A stretch of 64,000 nt of DNA from Kribbella rubisoli (GTDB taxonomy: Bacteria > Actinomycetota > Actinomycetes > Propionibacteriales > Kribbellaceae), in assembly GCF_004217145.1 (NCBI RefSeq), contig NZ_SHKR01000012.1, positions 434,001 through 498,000 on the forward strand. The letters are read 5' to 3'. This document shows, piece after piece, positions 1-8,281 of this stretch. The notes below the pieces were generated by a model. It was not told where the DNA came from, searched no databases, and saw nothing but the letters and a program-made list of their open reading frames with translations. Both the position numbers and the translations under genes were made by a program. Positions within the stretch are counted from its first letter, which is position 1; every line of letters starts with the position of its first letter.

Positions 1-75
1 GCAGCCGGCCAGGACCAGCATGCCGAGGGTGGGCAGGAGAGCGGTGGCGGCACCGCGGGTGAGCGTCGAACGCAT
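1..75 (-). CDS. Putative lipoprotein, N-terminal fragment (runs off the window)
   Basis: Only the first 25 codons are in the window. They encode a basic N-terminus (MRSTLTRG), a hydrophobic stretch and a lipobox reading LAGC, with the cysteine as the last codon visible. This is a type II (lipoprotein) signal peptide, so the product should be anchored to the outer face of the membrane. A GAAAGG sequence lies about 12 nt upstream of the ATG. The function cannot be judged because the mature protein is outside the window. Confidence 0.6.
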   Translation of the reverse strand, partial: MRSTLTRGAATALLPTLGMLVLAGC

Positions 76-253
76 CGGTCCAGAAGCCTTTCGAGGGGTG
101 GTGAACTTCTCAGGGTGCGGGACACACCCTCTTGCCTGACGAACACGGATAGCTCAGTGTTCCCGTACAAGCAGTGTCGCAGCCCACTGTCGGCCCACTG
201 TCGGCGGTGGCCGCTAGGGTGAAACAACCCGTAGAGAGAGGAAGGTGACCCGG

Positions 254-1711
254 ATGCCTGACCGGCTGACGTCGCTCGATCTCACCTTCCTGAAGGCAGA
301 GTCGCCGGCGACCCCGATGCATGTCGGGACGGTCGATATCTTCGAGCCGCCGGTGCACGGCGACGAGGGATTCGACTACGAGAGCCTGGTCGCGCTGATC
401 CGGGACCGGATCGCGTTCGTGCCGCGGTACCGGCAGCGGGTGCAGCAGGTGCCCGGCCGGTTCGCAGGCCCGGTCTGGGTGGACGACGAAGAGTTCGACA
501 TCACCTTCCACGTCCGGCGCTCTGCCCTGCCGCGGCCCGGGACCCACGCGCAGCTGCTCGAGCTGGTCGCCCGGATCATGTCCCGCCGGCTCGACCGTGC
601 CCGCCCGCTCTGGGAGATGTACCTGGTCGAGGGCCTCCAAGGGGACCGGTTCGCGATCATCTCGAAGTCCCACCAGGCGCTTGTCGACGGCAACAGCACG
701 GTCGACATCGGCCAGGTCGTCCTGGACTCGACCGCGCACCCGCGCGATACGCCGACCGACACCTGGCAGCCGGAGCACCCGCCGTCCGCGGTCGAGCTGC
801 TCGCCGGTGTGTTCTTCGATGCGACCAAGCATCCGACCGCGGTCCTGGAGCTTGCCCGCGCCGAGATGGCCAGCCTGACCGGCTCCACCTCGGTCCGCGA
901 GGTGCTCGGTGACGTGGTCGGCTCGCTGGTCGCGCAGCGGCATGCGCAGGAGAGCTCACTGCATGTGAAGACGTCCGGCCAGCGCCGGTTCACGACCGTG
1001 CAGACCGATCTGGAGGACTACCGGACCGTCCGCGCCGCGCACGGCGGCACGGTCAACGACGTGATCCTCGCCGTGGTCGCCGGTGCGTTCCGGGCCTGGA
1101 TGATGACCCGCGGTGAGGGCGTCGGCCCGACCCGGAGCGTGCGTGCGGTGATCCCGGTCAGCATCCGCGACGACGAGGACGAGGAGCCGACCTCGCTCGG
1201 CTCCCGCGTGATCGCCTCGACCGTGAACCTCCCGGTCGGCGAGAACTCCCCGGTCATGCGGGTGCACCAGATCTCGTACCAGACCAAGGTGCACAAGGAC
1301 ACCGGTCGCGCCGTCAGCGCCCGCTCGCTGGTCGGCATCGCCGGGTTCGCCCCGACCACCCTGCACGCGCTCGCCGCCCGGGTCGCGACCACCGCGGTCC
1401 GCCCGATCGACGACGTTGTGATCACCAACGTGCCGGGTCCGCAGTTCCCGCTGTATGCGCAGGGTGCGCCGATGCTCGCGTCGTACCCGGTGGTCCCGTT
1501 GATGCCGGGGCAGAGCCTGTCCGTCGGCGTCACGTCGTACGACGGGAAGGTGTACTACGGTCTGAATGCGGACCGCACCGCGATGCCGGACCTCGCTGTT
1601 TTCGCCCAATGTGTGACCGATGCGCTCGACGAACTTCTGGACACCACCAAGGGCAGCCGGAACCGGGCCTCCCGGGGCCGGAAGAAACAGACCAAGAAGG
1701 CGGGTTCATGA
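254..1711 (+). CDS. WS/DGAT-family O-acyltransferase with an HQxxxDG active-site variant
   Basis: The 485-residue product has the layout of bifunctional wax ester synthase/acyl-CoA:diacylglycerol acyltransferases: an N-terminal LTSLDLTFLKAESPATPMHVG block, then the active-site region near residue 140, and the family-typical VPGP block (TNVPGPQFPLY) near the C-terminus. These enzymes esterify diacylglycerol or alcohols with acyl-CoA for storage lipid. The usual HHxxxDG motif reads HQALVDG here, so the second histidine, normally the general base, is glutamine; activity or substrate may differ. The ATG at 254 is preferred over the GTG at 245 because AGGAAGG ends 8 nt before it. The stop overlaps the next ATG (ATGA). 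Confidence 0.85.
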   Translation: MPDRLTSLDLTFLKAESPATPMHVGTVDIFEPPVHGDEGFDYESLVALIRDRIAFVPRYRQRVQQVPGRFAGPVWVDDEEFDITFHVRRSALPRPGTHAQLLELVARIMSRRLDRARPLWEMYLVEGLQGDRFAIISKSHQALVDGNSTVDIGQVVLDSTAHPRDTPTDTWQPEHPPSAVELLAGVFFDATKHPTAVLELARAEMASLTGSTSVREVLGDVVGSLVAQRHAQESSLHVKTSGQRRFTTVQTDLEDYRTVRAAHGGTVNDVILAVVAGAFRAWMMTRGEGVGPTRSVRAVIPVSIRDDEDEEPTSLGSRVIASTVNLPVGENSPVMRVHQISYQTKVHKDTGRAVSARSLVGIAGFAPTTLHALAARVATTAVRPIDDVVITNVPGPQFPLYAQGAPMLASYPVVPLMPGQSLSVGVTSYDGKVYYGLNADRTAMPDLAVFAQCVTDALDELLDTTKGSRNRASRGRKKQTKKAGS

Positions 1712-2244
1712 GGGTCTACATCCCATCCACGCTCCGGTTGCTGAGCGTGGCCTGCAACGCGGGGGAGATCGGGCCGGCCCCGCTGACGGCGTACGCCGTG
1801 ACGCCGGCCTTGCGCGAGTGGTACGCCGAGGGCGACGACGAGGAGCTCGAGTACGCCGCGATGGCGCAGGCGGCCCGCGCGTCGGTGGGACTGCTCTCGG
1901 AGGACGCGGGCATCGCGCGGAGACGTGTCGTGATCGCGGCCGAGGTGAGCGCCGTGCCGCCGGCGGACGGATCGGTGGAGCTCGGCGACGCCCGGCTGGA
2001 GCTGCATGTGGTGATTCCGTGGCGTGGGGTGGCAGCCGTCCACATGGATGCGACCGACGCGATCCCGGTGATCAGGAAGGCGGCCGACCTCTGGGAGGCC
2101 GCCCAGAACGGTGACGACGACGCGGTGTTCGCCCTGGATTCGTGCGAGGGTGAAGACCTGCTGTGGTACGCGACGCAAGAGATTCCCGACCTGCTCGCGG
2201 CGGAGGGGCCGCGGGGCCGAAACGGGTCGAACGGATCGAACTGA
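1708..2244 (+). CDS. Conserved actinobacterial protein, DUF6912-like
   Basis: This 178-residue protein starts MRVYIPSTL and contains GPAPLTAYAVTPALREWY, a pattern recalled from an actinobacterial family of unknown function (DUF6912; assignment from memory, not searched). It has no signal peptide or membrane span. The C-terminal tail is low complexity (GRNGSNGSN). Its ATG overlaps the stop of the acyltransferase gene, so the two are probably co-translated, and Ku follows 9 bp later. Its role is unknown. Confidence 0.7.
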   Translation: MRVYIPSTLRLLSVACNAGEIGPAPLTAYAVTPALREWYAEGDDEELEYAAMAQAARASVGLLSEDAGIARRRVVIAAEVSAVPPADGSVELGDARLELHVVIPWRGVAAVHMDATDAIPVIRKAADLWEAAQNGDDDAVFALDSCEGEDLLWYATQEIPDLLAAEGPRGRNGSNGSN

Positions 2245-2253
2245 CGGGAGCTG

Positions 2254-3189
2254 ATGGCGATGCAGGCGATCTGGAAGGGGGCCATCTCGTTCGGGATGGT
2301 GACGATCCCGATCAAGGTGTTCTCCGCGACCGAGGAGAAGGACATCTCGTTCCGCCAGGTGCATGTCGCCGACGGGGGGCGGATCAAGTACAAGCGGGTC
2401 TGCTCGGTCGACGGCGAAGAGGTGCCGTACTCCGATATCGGCAAGGGCTACGAGATGCCCGACGGCCGGATGATCGTGCTCGACTCCGATGACTTCGCCG
2501 ACCTGCCGCTGTCCAGCAAGAAGGTCATCGACGTCCTCGAGTTCGTGCCCGCGGACCAGGTCGACCCGCTGTACCTGGGCAAGTCGTACTACCTCGCCGC
2601 AGACGGCGGACCGGGCGCCAAGCCGTATGTGCTGCTCCGGGACGCGCTCGACGGCTCCGAGCTGTACGCGCTGGTCAAGGTCGCGCTGCGGTCGCGGGAG
2701 AGCCTCGGGCTGCTGCGGACCGTCGACGACGTACTCGTGCTGCAGGTGATGCTGTGGCCGGACGAGATCCGGGACAAGTCGTTCGCGGCTCCGCCCGAGG
2801 ACGTCGAGATCCGGTCACAGGAGAAGGCGATGGCGTCGTCGTACATCGACACGCTGCGGGGTGAGTTCGACCCGGAGCAGTACCACGACGATTATCGCGA
2901 GGCGCTGGAGAAGGTCGTTCAGGCGAAGGCTGAAGGCGTGCCGCTGCCGGAGTCCGAGGACGAAGAGACCGAGGGCGCCGAGGTCGTCGACCTGGTGGCT
3001 GCGCTGCGTGCGTCCGTCGAGGCGGCCAAGGCCCGGCGCGCGGGCGGTGGCGCCGGCGAGTCCGAGCCGGCCAAGAAGGTGCCGGCGAAGAAGGCAGTCG
3101 CCAAGAAGGCCCCGGCCAAGAAGGCGGCAGTGGCCAAGAAGGCTCCGGCCAAGAAGGCGGCCAAGAAGGCCACGAAGAAGTCGGCATGA
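2254..3189 (+). CDS. ku: Ku, DNA end-binding protein of non-homologous end joining
   Basis: The 311-residue protein begins [22 protein letters not shown], the conserved opening of bacterial Ku. Residues 1 to about 250 form the core that homodimerises as a ring on double-strand breaks and recruits LigD. The last 45 or so residues are a lysine-rich tail built on PAKK/VAKK repeats, as in mycobacterial and Streptomyces Ku, which binds DNA without specificity. GGGAG lies 3 nt before the ATG at 2254; a second ATG six bases on is also possible. No ligD is in the window. The stop overlaps the following VOC gene by ATGA. Confidence 0.95.
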   Translation: MAMQAIWKGAISFGMVTIPIKVFSATEEKDISFRQVHVADGGRIKYKRVCSVDGEEVPYSDIGKGYEMPDGRMIVLDSDDFADLPLSSKKVIDVLEFVPADQVDPLYLGKSYYLAADGGPGAKPYVLLRDALDGSELYALVKVALRSRESLGLLRTVDDVLVLQVMLWPDEIRDKSFAAPPEDVEIRSQEKAMASSYIDTLRGEFDPEQYHDDYREALEKVVQAKAEGVPLPESEDEETEGAEVVDLVAALRASVEAAKARRAGGGAGESEPAKKVPAKKAVAKKAPAKKAAVAKKAPAKKAAKKATKKSA

Positions 3190-3638
3190 CCGAGCGCACC
3201 GAAGTCCCGGCCGACGACTCCGAGATCCCGGTCGACCCGGCGCACCCCCTGGTCGTGCCGGGTTCGTACCTGCTCGAGCTGATCCCGATCCCCGTCACCG
3301 ACGTCGACCGGGCCAAGCAGTTCTACGTGGAGCAGTGCGGGTTCGTCGCGGACGTCGATGTCAGCCCGGCTGAAGGCGTCCGGATCGTGCAGCTCACGCC
3401 ACCGGGTTCGTACTGCTCGATCAGCCTCACCACCGGCCTGGCGCAGATGGCGATGGAGCCCGGCTCCCAGCGCGGTCTGCACCTCGTCGTGAAGGACCTC
3501 GAGGCGTCCCGCGCCGAGCTGATCGGCCGGGGCGTCGAGGTCAGCGAGACCGAGGACCTCGGCGGTGTGTTCTACGCCTGGTTCAAGGACCTGGACGGCA
3601 ACACCTGGGCCCTCCAACACATGCCCTGGCGGAAGTAG
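3186..3638 (+). CDS. VOC-superfamily (glyoxalase/bleomycin-resistance fold) protein
   Basis: This 150-residue protein has the paired beta-alpha-beta-beta-beta layout of the vicinal oxygen chelate fold. It opens with [24 protein letters not shown] and closes with [16 protein letters not shown], both typical of the family. Members include glyoxalases, dioxygenases and drug-binding proteins, so the substrate cannot be named. Its ATG overlaps the ku stop codon. The pairing with ku may simply be an operon of convenience. Confidence 0.85.
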   Translation: MTERTEVPADDSEIPVDPAHPLVVPGSYLLELIPIPVTDVDRAKQFYVEQCGFVADVDVSPAEGVRIVQLTPPGSYCSISLTTGLAQMAMEPGSQRGLHLVVKDLEASRAELIGRGVEVSETEDLGGVFYAWFKDLDGNTWALQHMPWRK

Positions 3639-3643
3639 GCCGT

Positions 3644-4033
3644 TCAGCGCTGCAGAGGCCGGCGGCGGGGAAGCACCTTGCGGTAGCTGATCCGCCAGCC
3701 GGCCGGCGTCCGGACGAGCGTGTCCTCGTAGGTGGCGCTCCCGCAGCTGCCATCCGCCATCACGCCAAGCCCCTTGGACAGGCTCGCGACCTCGTCCGGA
3801 CCGACCTCGGTCAGCACGACGTTCGTGACGTGATGCGCGACCGGATTGCCGTCGCCGAGGGCCAGCCCGGCCTCCCACACCGCCTTCGGACCGACCAGCA
3901 CGCCGCCGCCGAGAGCCGAGACGTCGTACCTGACATCCGGCGTGAACAAGCGATCCGGCGCCTCGCCCGCGTCGACCAGATGGCCGTGCAGCGAGATCAG
4001 TTCGGTGATCGCAATGCGGTCCTCGAGATCCAT
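3644..4033 (-). CDS. SnoaL-like / nuclear transport factor 2-fold protein
   Basis: The 129-residue product begins MDLEDRIAITELISLHGHLVDAG and includes DRLFTPDVRYDVSALGGG, which fits SnoaL_4-type polyketide-cyclase-like small enzymes. AGGAG sits 5 nt before the ATG at 4033, so longer upstream starts are not needed. It is divergent from a TetR gene 49 bp away, and an inverted repeat between the two start codons suggests that regulator controls it. No substrate can be inferred. Confidence 0.75.
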   Translation of the reverse strand: MDLEDRIAITELISLHGHLVDAGEAPDRLFTPDVRYDVSALGGGVLVGPKAVWEAGLALGDGNPVAHHVTNVVLTEVGPDEVASLSKGLGVMADGSCGSATYEDTLVRTPAGWRISYRKVLPRRRPLQR

Positions 4034-4044
4034 CGGCGCTCCTA

Positions 4045-4062
4045 ACCGGGGAGATCCCCGTT
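4045..4062. promoter_or_regulatory. Inverted repeat between divergent SnoaL-like and TetR genes (candidate operator)
   Basis: CGGGGA-GA-TCCCCG at 4047-4060 is a perfect 6-bp inverted repeat with a 2-bp spacer. The flanks extend the symmetry (AAC on the left, TTT on the right) with one mismatch. It lies in the 49-bp gap between the two divergent start codons, where a local TetR regulator would bind. Confidence 0.5.
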
Positions 4063-4082
4063 TTCGCGCTAGCCTAACAGGG

Positions 4083-4604
4083 ATGTCCTCAGTGAAACCG
4101 TTGCGAGCCGATGCCCGGCGCAACCGCGATCAGCTCGTCGCGACCGCGCGGGACGTCTTCGGCGAGCTCGGTACGCAGGCGCCGTTGGACGAGATCGCGC
4201 GGCGGGCCCGGATCGGCAACGCCACGCTGTACCGGCATTTCCCGACCCGGGACGACCTCATCGTCGCGGTGTACGCCGAGGAGGTGGCCGAGCTGTGTGC
4301 GGTCGACGACGGGGCGGACCTGTTCGACTGGCTGGAACGCTTCGTCCGGCATGTGGCCGAGAAGGGTGATCTGGCTCGCACCCTGGAGCCGTCGGTACGG
4401 CGGTCGGAGCTGCACGACGGGTGGCACGAATCAATGGTCGAAACAGCTGGGCGGCTGGTCGAACGTGCGCAGCGGGACGGTCGCCTGCGGGCGGATGTGG
4501 ACCCTCTCGACCTGCTGGTTCTCAGTGCCGGCATGGCCACGGCGGAGCCCGGTCGGGTGAAACGTATGCTACAGATGCTGCGGCGTGGCGTGGTTGCTTC
4601 CTGA
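4083..4604 (+). CDS. TetR/AcrR-family transcriptional regulator
   Basis: The 173-residue protein has an N-terminal helix-turn-helix, with PLDEIARRARIGNATLYRHF at about residues 35-55, followed by an all-helical ligand-binding half (LEPSVRRSELHDGW). It is divergent from the SnoaL-like gene and probably represses that gene and itself through the inverted repeat at 4047-4060. The ATG at 4083 fits the start of the domain; the longer open frame upstream runs antisense through the SnoaL-like gene. The ligand is unknown. Confidence 0.85.
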   Translation: MSSVKPLRADARRNRDQLVATARDVFGELGTQAPLDEIARRARIGNATLYRHFPTRDDLIVAVYAEEVAELCAVDDGADLFDWLERFVRHVAEKGDLARTLEPSVRRSELHDGWHESMVETAGRLVERAQRDGRLRADVDPLDLLVLSAGMATAEPGRVKRMLQMLRRGVVAS

Positions 4605-4739
4605 GTGGACCAGTTGGTCTCCTGGTCAGGTCTGTCGTCAGGTTCGTTTCCAGTGGTCAGTCATGGCACCATGCTTGTGTCACCGATGGGCAGGCCGCCC
4701 ACCTACACCGGCCCCCAGCCAGCAGAGGAGCTTCGCAGA

Positions 4740-6368
4740 ATGGATGCCGTCACCGTCGTCCCGACGCCCGCCAACGAGCCCGTCAAGGGGTATGCGCCCG
4801 GTTCGGCCGAGCGCGCGAGCGTGGAGGCGAAGCTCAAGGAGTTCAACGCCGCGGGCGCGATCGACCTGACCTGCACGATCGGCGGCGAGCAGAAGCTCGG
4901 TGGCGGCGCGCGGGTCGACGTGGTGCAGCCGCACAAGCACGCACACGTGCTCGGCACGCTCGGCAACGCGACCGAGGCGGACGGTCGCGCGGCGGTCGTC
5001 GCGGCGCTCGCGGCAGCCCCGTCCTGGCGCTCGCTGTCGTTCGACGACCGCGCCGCGATCTTCCTGAAGGCTGCCGACCTGCTGGCCGGCCCCTGGCGCG
5101 ACACCCTGAACGCGGCCACCATGCTCGGCCAGTCGAAGACGATCCAGCAGGCCGAGATCGACGCCGCCTGCGAGCTGATCGACTTCCTCCGGTTCAACGT
5201 GGCGTTCGCGCGGCAGATCGTCAGTGACCAGCCGATCTCGTCCCCGGGCGTGTGGAACCGGGTCGACTACCGGCCGCTCGAGGGCTTCGTCTACGCGATC
5301 ACGCCGTTCAACTTCACCGCGATCGCCGGCAACCTGCCGACCGCGCCGGCGCTGATGGGCAACACCGTGGTCTGGAAGCCGTCGCCGACGCAGCAGTTCG
5401 CGGCGCACTGGACGATGCGGCTGCTCGAGGCTGCGGGCCTGCCGGCCGGTGTGATCAACCTCGTCACCGGTGACGGCATCGAGGTCAGCAAGGCCGCGCT
5501 CACCCACCCGGATCTGGCCGGCATCCACTTCACCGGCTCGACGAAGACCTTCCAGTCCCTGTGGGGCACGGTCGGCACGAACATCTCGGCGTACAAGACG
5601 TATCCGCGGCTGGTCGGCGAGACCGGCGGCAAGGACTTCATCCTGGCGCACCCGTCGGCGGACCCGGCGGTGCTGAAGACCGCGATGGTCCGCGGCGCGT
5701 TCGAGTACCAGGGCCAGAAGTGCTCGGCGGCGTCGCGCTCCTACGTCCCGCGCTCGGTGTGGAACCTGATCAAGGACGACATCGTCGCGGAGACCAACTC
5801 GCTGACGATGGGCGATGTCAGCGACCTGTCGAACTTCATCGGCGCGGTGATCGACGACCGCGCGTTCGCCAAGCACAAGGCCGCGCTGGACCGGGCAGGA
5901 GCGACCGACTCGATCGAGGTCGTTGCTGGTGGCACCTATGACGACAGCGAGGGGTACTTCGTCCGTCCGACGCTGCTTGTTTCCGAGGATCCGACCGACG
6001 AGATCTTCACGACGGAGTACTTCGGCCCGATCCTCGGCGTCCACGTGTACGACGACGCCGACTACGACGCGGTGATGCGCGGCATGGAGCACTCGGCGCC
6101 GTACGGGCTGACCGGTGCGGTCATCGCGCAGGACCGGCATGCGGTCGCGGAAGCTTCGGAGTACCTGCGGTTCGCTGCGGGCAACTTCTATGTCAACGAC
6201 AAGCCGACCGGTGCGGTCGTCGGGCAGCAGCCGTTCGGCGGGGCGCGCGCGTCCGGTACGAACGACAAGGCCGGCTCGATGTGGAACCTGATCCGCTGGG
6301 CGTCCCCGCGTTCGATGAAGGAGACGTTCGCTCCTCCCACGGACTACCGCTACCCGCACCAGGGCTAA
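4740..6368 (+). CDS. pruA: L-glutamate gamma-semialdehyde (1-pyrroline-5-carboxylate) dehydrogenase
   Basis: The 542-residue length equals the usual PruA length in actinobacteria. The enzyme oxidises glutamate-5-semialdehyde to glutamate with NAD+, the second step of proline breakdown. Visible motifs are FTGSTKTF (cofactor-binding glycine loop), LVGETGGKD (general-base glutamate), YQGQKCSAASR (nucleophilic cysteine) and EEC-like EYFGPILGV near the end. GAGGAG lies 9 nt before the ATG at 4740. No proline dehydrogenase is adjacent. The last four bases overlap the convergent TetR gene at 6365. Confidence 0.95.
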   Translation: MDAVTVVPTPANEPVKGYAPGSAERASVEAKLKEFNAAGAIDLTCTIGGEQKLGGGARVDVVQPHKHAHVLGTLGNATEADGRAAVVAALAAAPSWRSLSFDDRAAIFLKAADLLAGPWRDTLNAATMLGQSKTIQQAEIDAACELIDFLRFNVAFARQIVSDQPISSPGVWNRVDYRPLEGFVYAITPFNFTAIAGNLPTAPALMGNTVVWKPSPTQQFAAHWTMRLLEAAGLPAGVINLVTGDGIEVSKAALTHPDLAGIHFTGSTKTFQSLWGTVGTNISAYKTYPRLVGETGGKDFILAHPSADPAVLKTAMVRGAFEYQGQKCSAASRSYVPRSVWNLIKDDIVAETNSLTMGDVSDLSNFIGAVIDDRAFAKHKAALDRAGATDSIEVVAGGTYDDSEGYFVRPTLLVSEDPTDEIFTTEYFGPILGVHVYDDADYDAVMRGMEHSAPYGLTGAVIAQDRHAVAEASEYLRFAAGNFYVNDKPTGAVVGQQPFGGARASGTNDKAGSMWNLIRWASPRSMKETFAPPTDYRYPHQG

Positions 6369-6997
6369 CGCACGAGGCCTCGGCGGACGGTGATGTAGAA
6401 GGTTGTGAGGTCGTCGACCAGGGCCTCGATCTGGCCCTGGTTGGACAGGTTCGCCTCCAGCAGCCAGTCCGAGATCAGGTCGAACATGCCGCCGACCAGC
6501 CCGATCGCGACACTGTGCCGGACGGCGCGCTGCTCCTCCGGCTGCGGCCCGTCGTACCGGTCCCAGAGCTGCACCAGGAAACCGGCGGCCCAGCGGCGGT
6601 TGGTACGCCGCTGGCGCTCGACCGCCGCCGAGATGCCCGACGCCATGCCGAAGGTGACCTTGGTGATCCGCGGGTCGTCGACCAGCGCATGCACGAAGGT
6701 CGCCAGCAGTCGCGGCGCTTCCTGCCGCTCGTTGCCGGTGGCCTGCGCGGCGGCACCGGCCATCCGCTCCTCCAGCCGCTCGGACGTCCGCTGGAGGAGC
6801 GCGAGATAGCACTCCTCGCGGCTGGCGAAGAGCTCGTAGAAGCTCTTCGTCCCGATGAACGCGGTACTGCAGATCTGCTCGATCGACGTACCGAGATAGC
6901 CCTCGGCGGCGAACAGTTTGAGCGCTGCGTCCAGCAGCTGCTCGCGTCGTTCGGCCCGGCGTTGCTCGGCGTCGAGTCCCCGTATGGTCCTGCTCAT
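6365..6997 (-). CDS. TetR/AcrR-family transcriptional regulator
   Basis: The 210-residue protein has a basic start (RRAERREQLLDAALKLFAAEG) and a helix-turn-helix covering TSIEQICSTAFIGTKSFYELF at about residues 37-57, followed by a helical sensor domain. It is divergent from the secreted lipase gene at 7139, with 141 bp between them containing two short inverted repeats. Its 3' end overlaps pruA by 4 bp. Its target could be the lipase, itself or a distant gene; the sequence does not decide this. Confidence 0.85.
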   Translation of the reverse strand: MSRTIRGLDAEQRRAERREQLLDAALKLFAAEGYLGTSIEQICSTAFIGTKSFYELFASREECYLALLQRTSERLEERMAGAAAQATGNERQEAPRLLATFVHALVDDPRITKVTFGMASGISAAVERQRRTNRRWAAGFLVQLWDRYDGPQPEEQRAVRHSVAIGLVGGMFDLISDWLLEANLSNQGQIEALVDDLTTFYITVRRGLVR

Positions 6998-7037
6998 GCG
7001 CTGGACACTACCCCGGGTGCGCGAGTCGTAACCGAGG

Positions 7038-7100
7038 GGAACATGTTTCCAACCCGAGCTCTTGTTTGTAACCAGTAGGCATGCTCCACTAACCGTGGTT
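7038..7100. promoter_or_regulatory. TetR/lipase divergent intergenic region with two imperfect palindromes
   Basis: GGAACATGTTTCC at 7038-7050 is a near-palindrome (one extra T), and AACC-GT-GGTT at 7091-7100 is a short inverted repeat. Both lie between the divergent TetR (start 6997) and lipase (start 7139) genes and are weak operator candidates. Confidence 0.3.
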
Positions 7101-7138
7101 CACTGGTCACCGACTGAAACCATCACGGGGAGCTTGTC

Positions 7139-8005
7139 ATGCGCAATCGCTTCCGGCGGACGGCCGTCGGCCTGTTCGCCGCCGTCCTGCTGGCCGCCTC
7201 GGTCACCTCCGCGACCACGGCAAGTGCCGCGCCGTCGTCGGGGTTCGACAACTGGTCGTGCAAGCCATCCGCCGCCCATCCCGACCCGCTCGTCCTGCTC
7301 CACGGACTCGGCGGCAACGGCCCCGGCAACTACTCGTACCTCGGTCCGTTCCTGGCCGCGAAGGGGTACTGCGCCTTCACGCTCACGTACGGCCAGGCCG
7401 ACCCGAACATCCCGGTCGGCGGCACGGTCTCCATCGCCCGCTCGTCCGCCGAGATCGAGGCGTTCGTGCAGCGGGTCCGGACCGCGACCGGCGCCGCGAA
7501 GGTCGACATCGTCGGTCATTCCGAGGGCGCGTTCCAGAGCATCTACGGCCCGAAGGTCCGCGGGTACGCCGGTCAGGTCGGCAAGGTCGTCGCGCTGGCG
7601 CCGCCGACGCACGGTACGACGTTGGGCGGGCTCGTGAGCGTGGGGGATTACCTCGGGCTCGGGCCGCTCGTCGACCAGGTGCTGCAGCGCTTCGGGTGCG
7701 CGGCCTGCGACGAGCTGATCGTCGGCGGGTCGGCCGTGAAGACGCTGACCACCGGTCCGATTGCACAGCCCGGGACGAAGTACACGGTGATCGCTTCGCG
7801 CTTCGACGCGCTCGTGACGCCGCACGAGACGTCGTTCATCCGTGAGCCTGGCGTGACGAACGAGTACGTCCAGGACAGCTGCCCGCTGGATCCGGTCGGG
7901 CATGTCGGCCTGGCCTTTGATCCGACGGTCGCTCAGCTGGTCGCCAATGCGCTCGACCCGGCCCACGCGCGCCGGGTGGTCTGCGCGTTCGGTCCGCCGC
8001 TGTAG
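7139..8005 (+). CDS. Secreted alpha/beta-hydrolase lipase
   Basis: The 288-residue protein has a Sec signal peptide (MRNRFRRTAVG, hydrophobic core, ATTASAAP cleavage region). An alpha/beta-hydrolase fold follows: oxyanion strand VLLHGLGGNG near residue 55, nucleophile elbow GHSEG near residue 128, and a probable acid and histidine near DALVTP and GHVGLA. This matches secreted triacylglycerol lipases of the Streptomyces LipA/EstA kind. Two cysteine pairs (WSC...GYC and FGCAAC) may form disulfides. GGGAG precedes the ATG by 6 nt. The natural ester substrate is unknown. Confidence 0.88.
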   Translation: MRNRFRRTAVGLFAAVLLAASVTSATTASAAPSSGFDNWSCKPSAAHPDPLVLLHGLGGNGPGNYSYLGPFLAAKGYCAFTLTYGQADPNIPVGGTVSIARSSAEIEAFVQRVRTATGAAKVDIVGHSEGAFQSIYGPKVRGYAGQVGKVVALAPPTHGTTLGGLVSVGDYLGLGPLVDQVLQRFGCAACDELIVGGSAVKTLTTGPIAQPGTKYTVIASRFDALVTPHETSFIREPGVTNEYVQDSCPLDPVGHVGLAFDPTVAQLVANALDPAHARRVVCAFGPPL

Positions 8006-8006
8006 A

Positions 8007-8207
8007 TCAGGCGGTGTGGCTGGCCTGCTGCAGTGGTGGGTCGACCAGGAGCGCGGATCCGCACTGCACGCAGATCCACTCGTCCGGCTCGTCTGCCAGA
8101 TGATCGGCCGCTTCGATGCACTCGAACGGCATCGTGGTCGCGCAGAACACGCAGAACTGCTCGACCTCGGTGGCAGGCGCGGTCAACTTCGGCTTGAAAA
8201 TTCGCAT
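8007..8207 (-). CDS. Small zinc-ribbon-like protein
   Basis: This 66-residue protein has two CxxC knuckles (CVFC and CVQC) about 25 residues apart, the pattern of a zinc ribbon. Nothing else is recognisable. The ATG at 8207 is chosen because GGAGGTGA lies 8-10 nt upstream; the GTG at 8219 overlaps that site. The ribosome-binding site is buried in the hairpin at 8215-8260, so translation may be gated. It lies 3' of the DUF2505-like gene on the same strand and converges on the lipase gene. Confidence 0.7.
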   Translation of the reverse strand: MRIFKPKLTAPATEVEQFCVFCATTMPFECIEAADHLADEPDEWICVQCGSALLVDPPLQQASHTA

Positions 8208-8214
8208 GAAACGA

Positions 8215-8260
8215 GTCACCTCCGGTGCAACCTTCTTCTCAGGTTGCCACCGGAGGTGAC
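8215..8260 (-). promoter_or_regulatory. Long hairpin that sequesters the ribosome-binding site of the zinc-ribbon gene
   Basis: On the minus strand the arms are 8260-8241 and 8233-8215, with a 7-nt loop (8240-8234). Pairing is 19 bp with one bulged base. The 3' arm carries GGAGGTGAC, the ribosome-binding site for the gene starting at 8207, and the 5' arm carries the matching GTCACCTCC. The hairpin starts 22 nt after the stop of the DUF2505-like gene, so it may also act as that gene's terminator or as an RNA processing site. Confidence 0.7.
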
Positions 8261-8281
8261 GCGCTCACTGCAGCGACACGG

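Noticed and set aside
3060..3186. Short periodic repeats that could suggest a repeat array or CRISPR
   Set aside because: They encode the in-frame Lys/Ala-rich tail of Ku and have no spacer-repeat structure.
4605..4739. A 45-residue N-terminal extension of PruA
   Set aside because: The ATG at 4740 has GAGGAG at 9 nt and gives the standard PruA length; the extension has no homology-like pattern.
4680..6812. A 710-codon minus-strand frame opposite pruA
   Set aside because: Antisense shadow; low-complexity Arg/Ala/Gly composition and no start signals, against strong PruA motifs on the plus strand.
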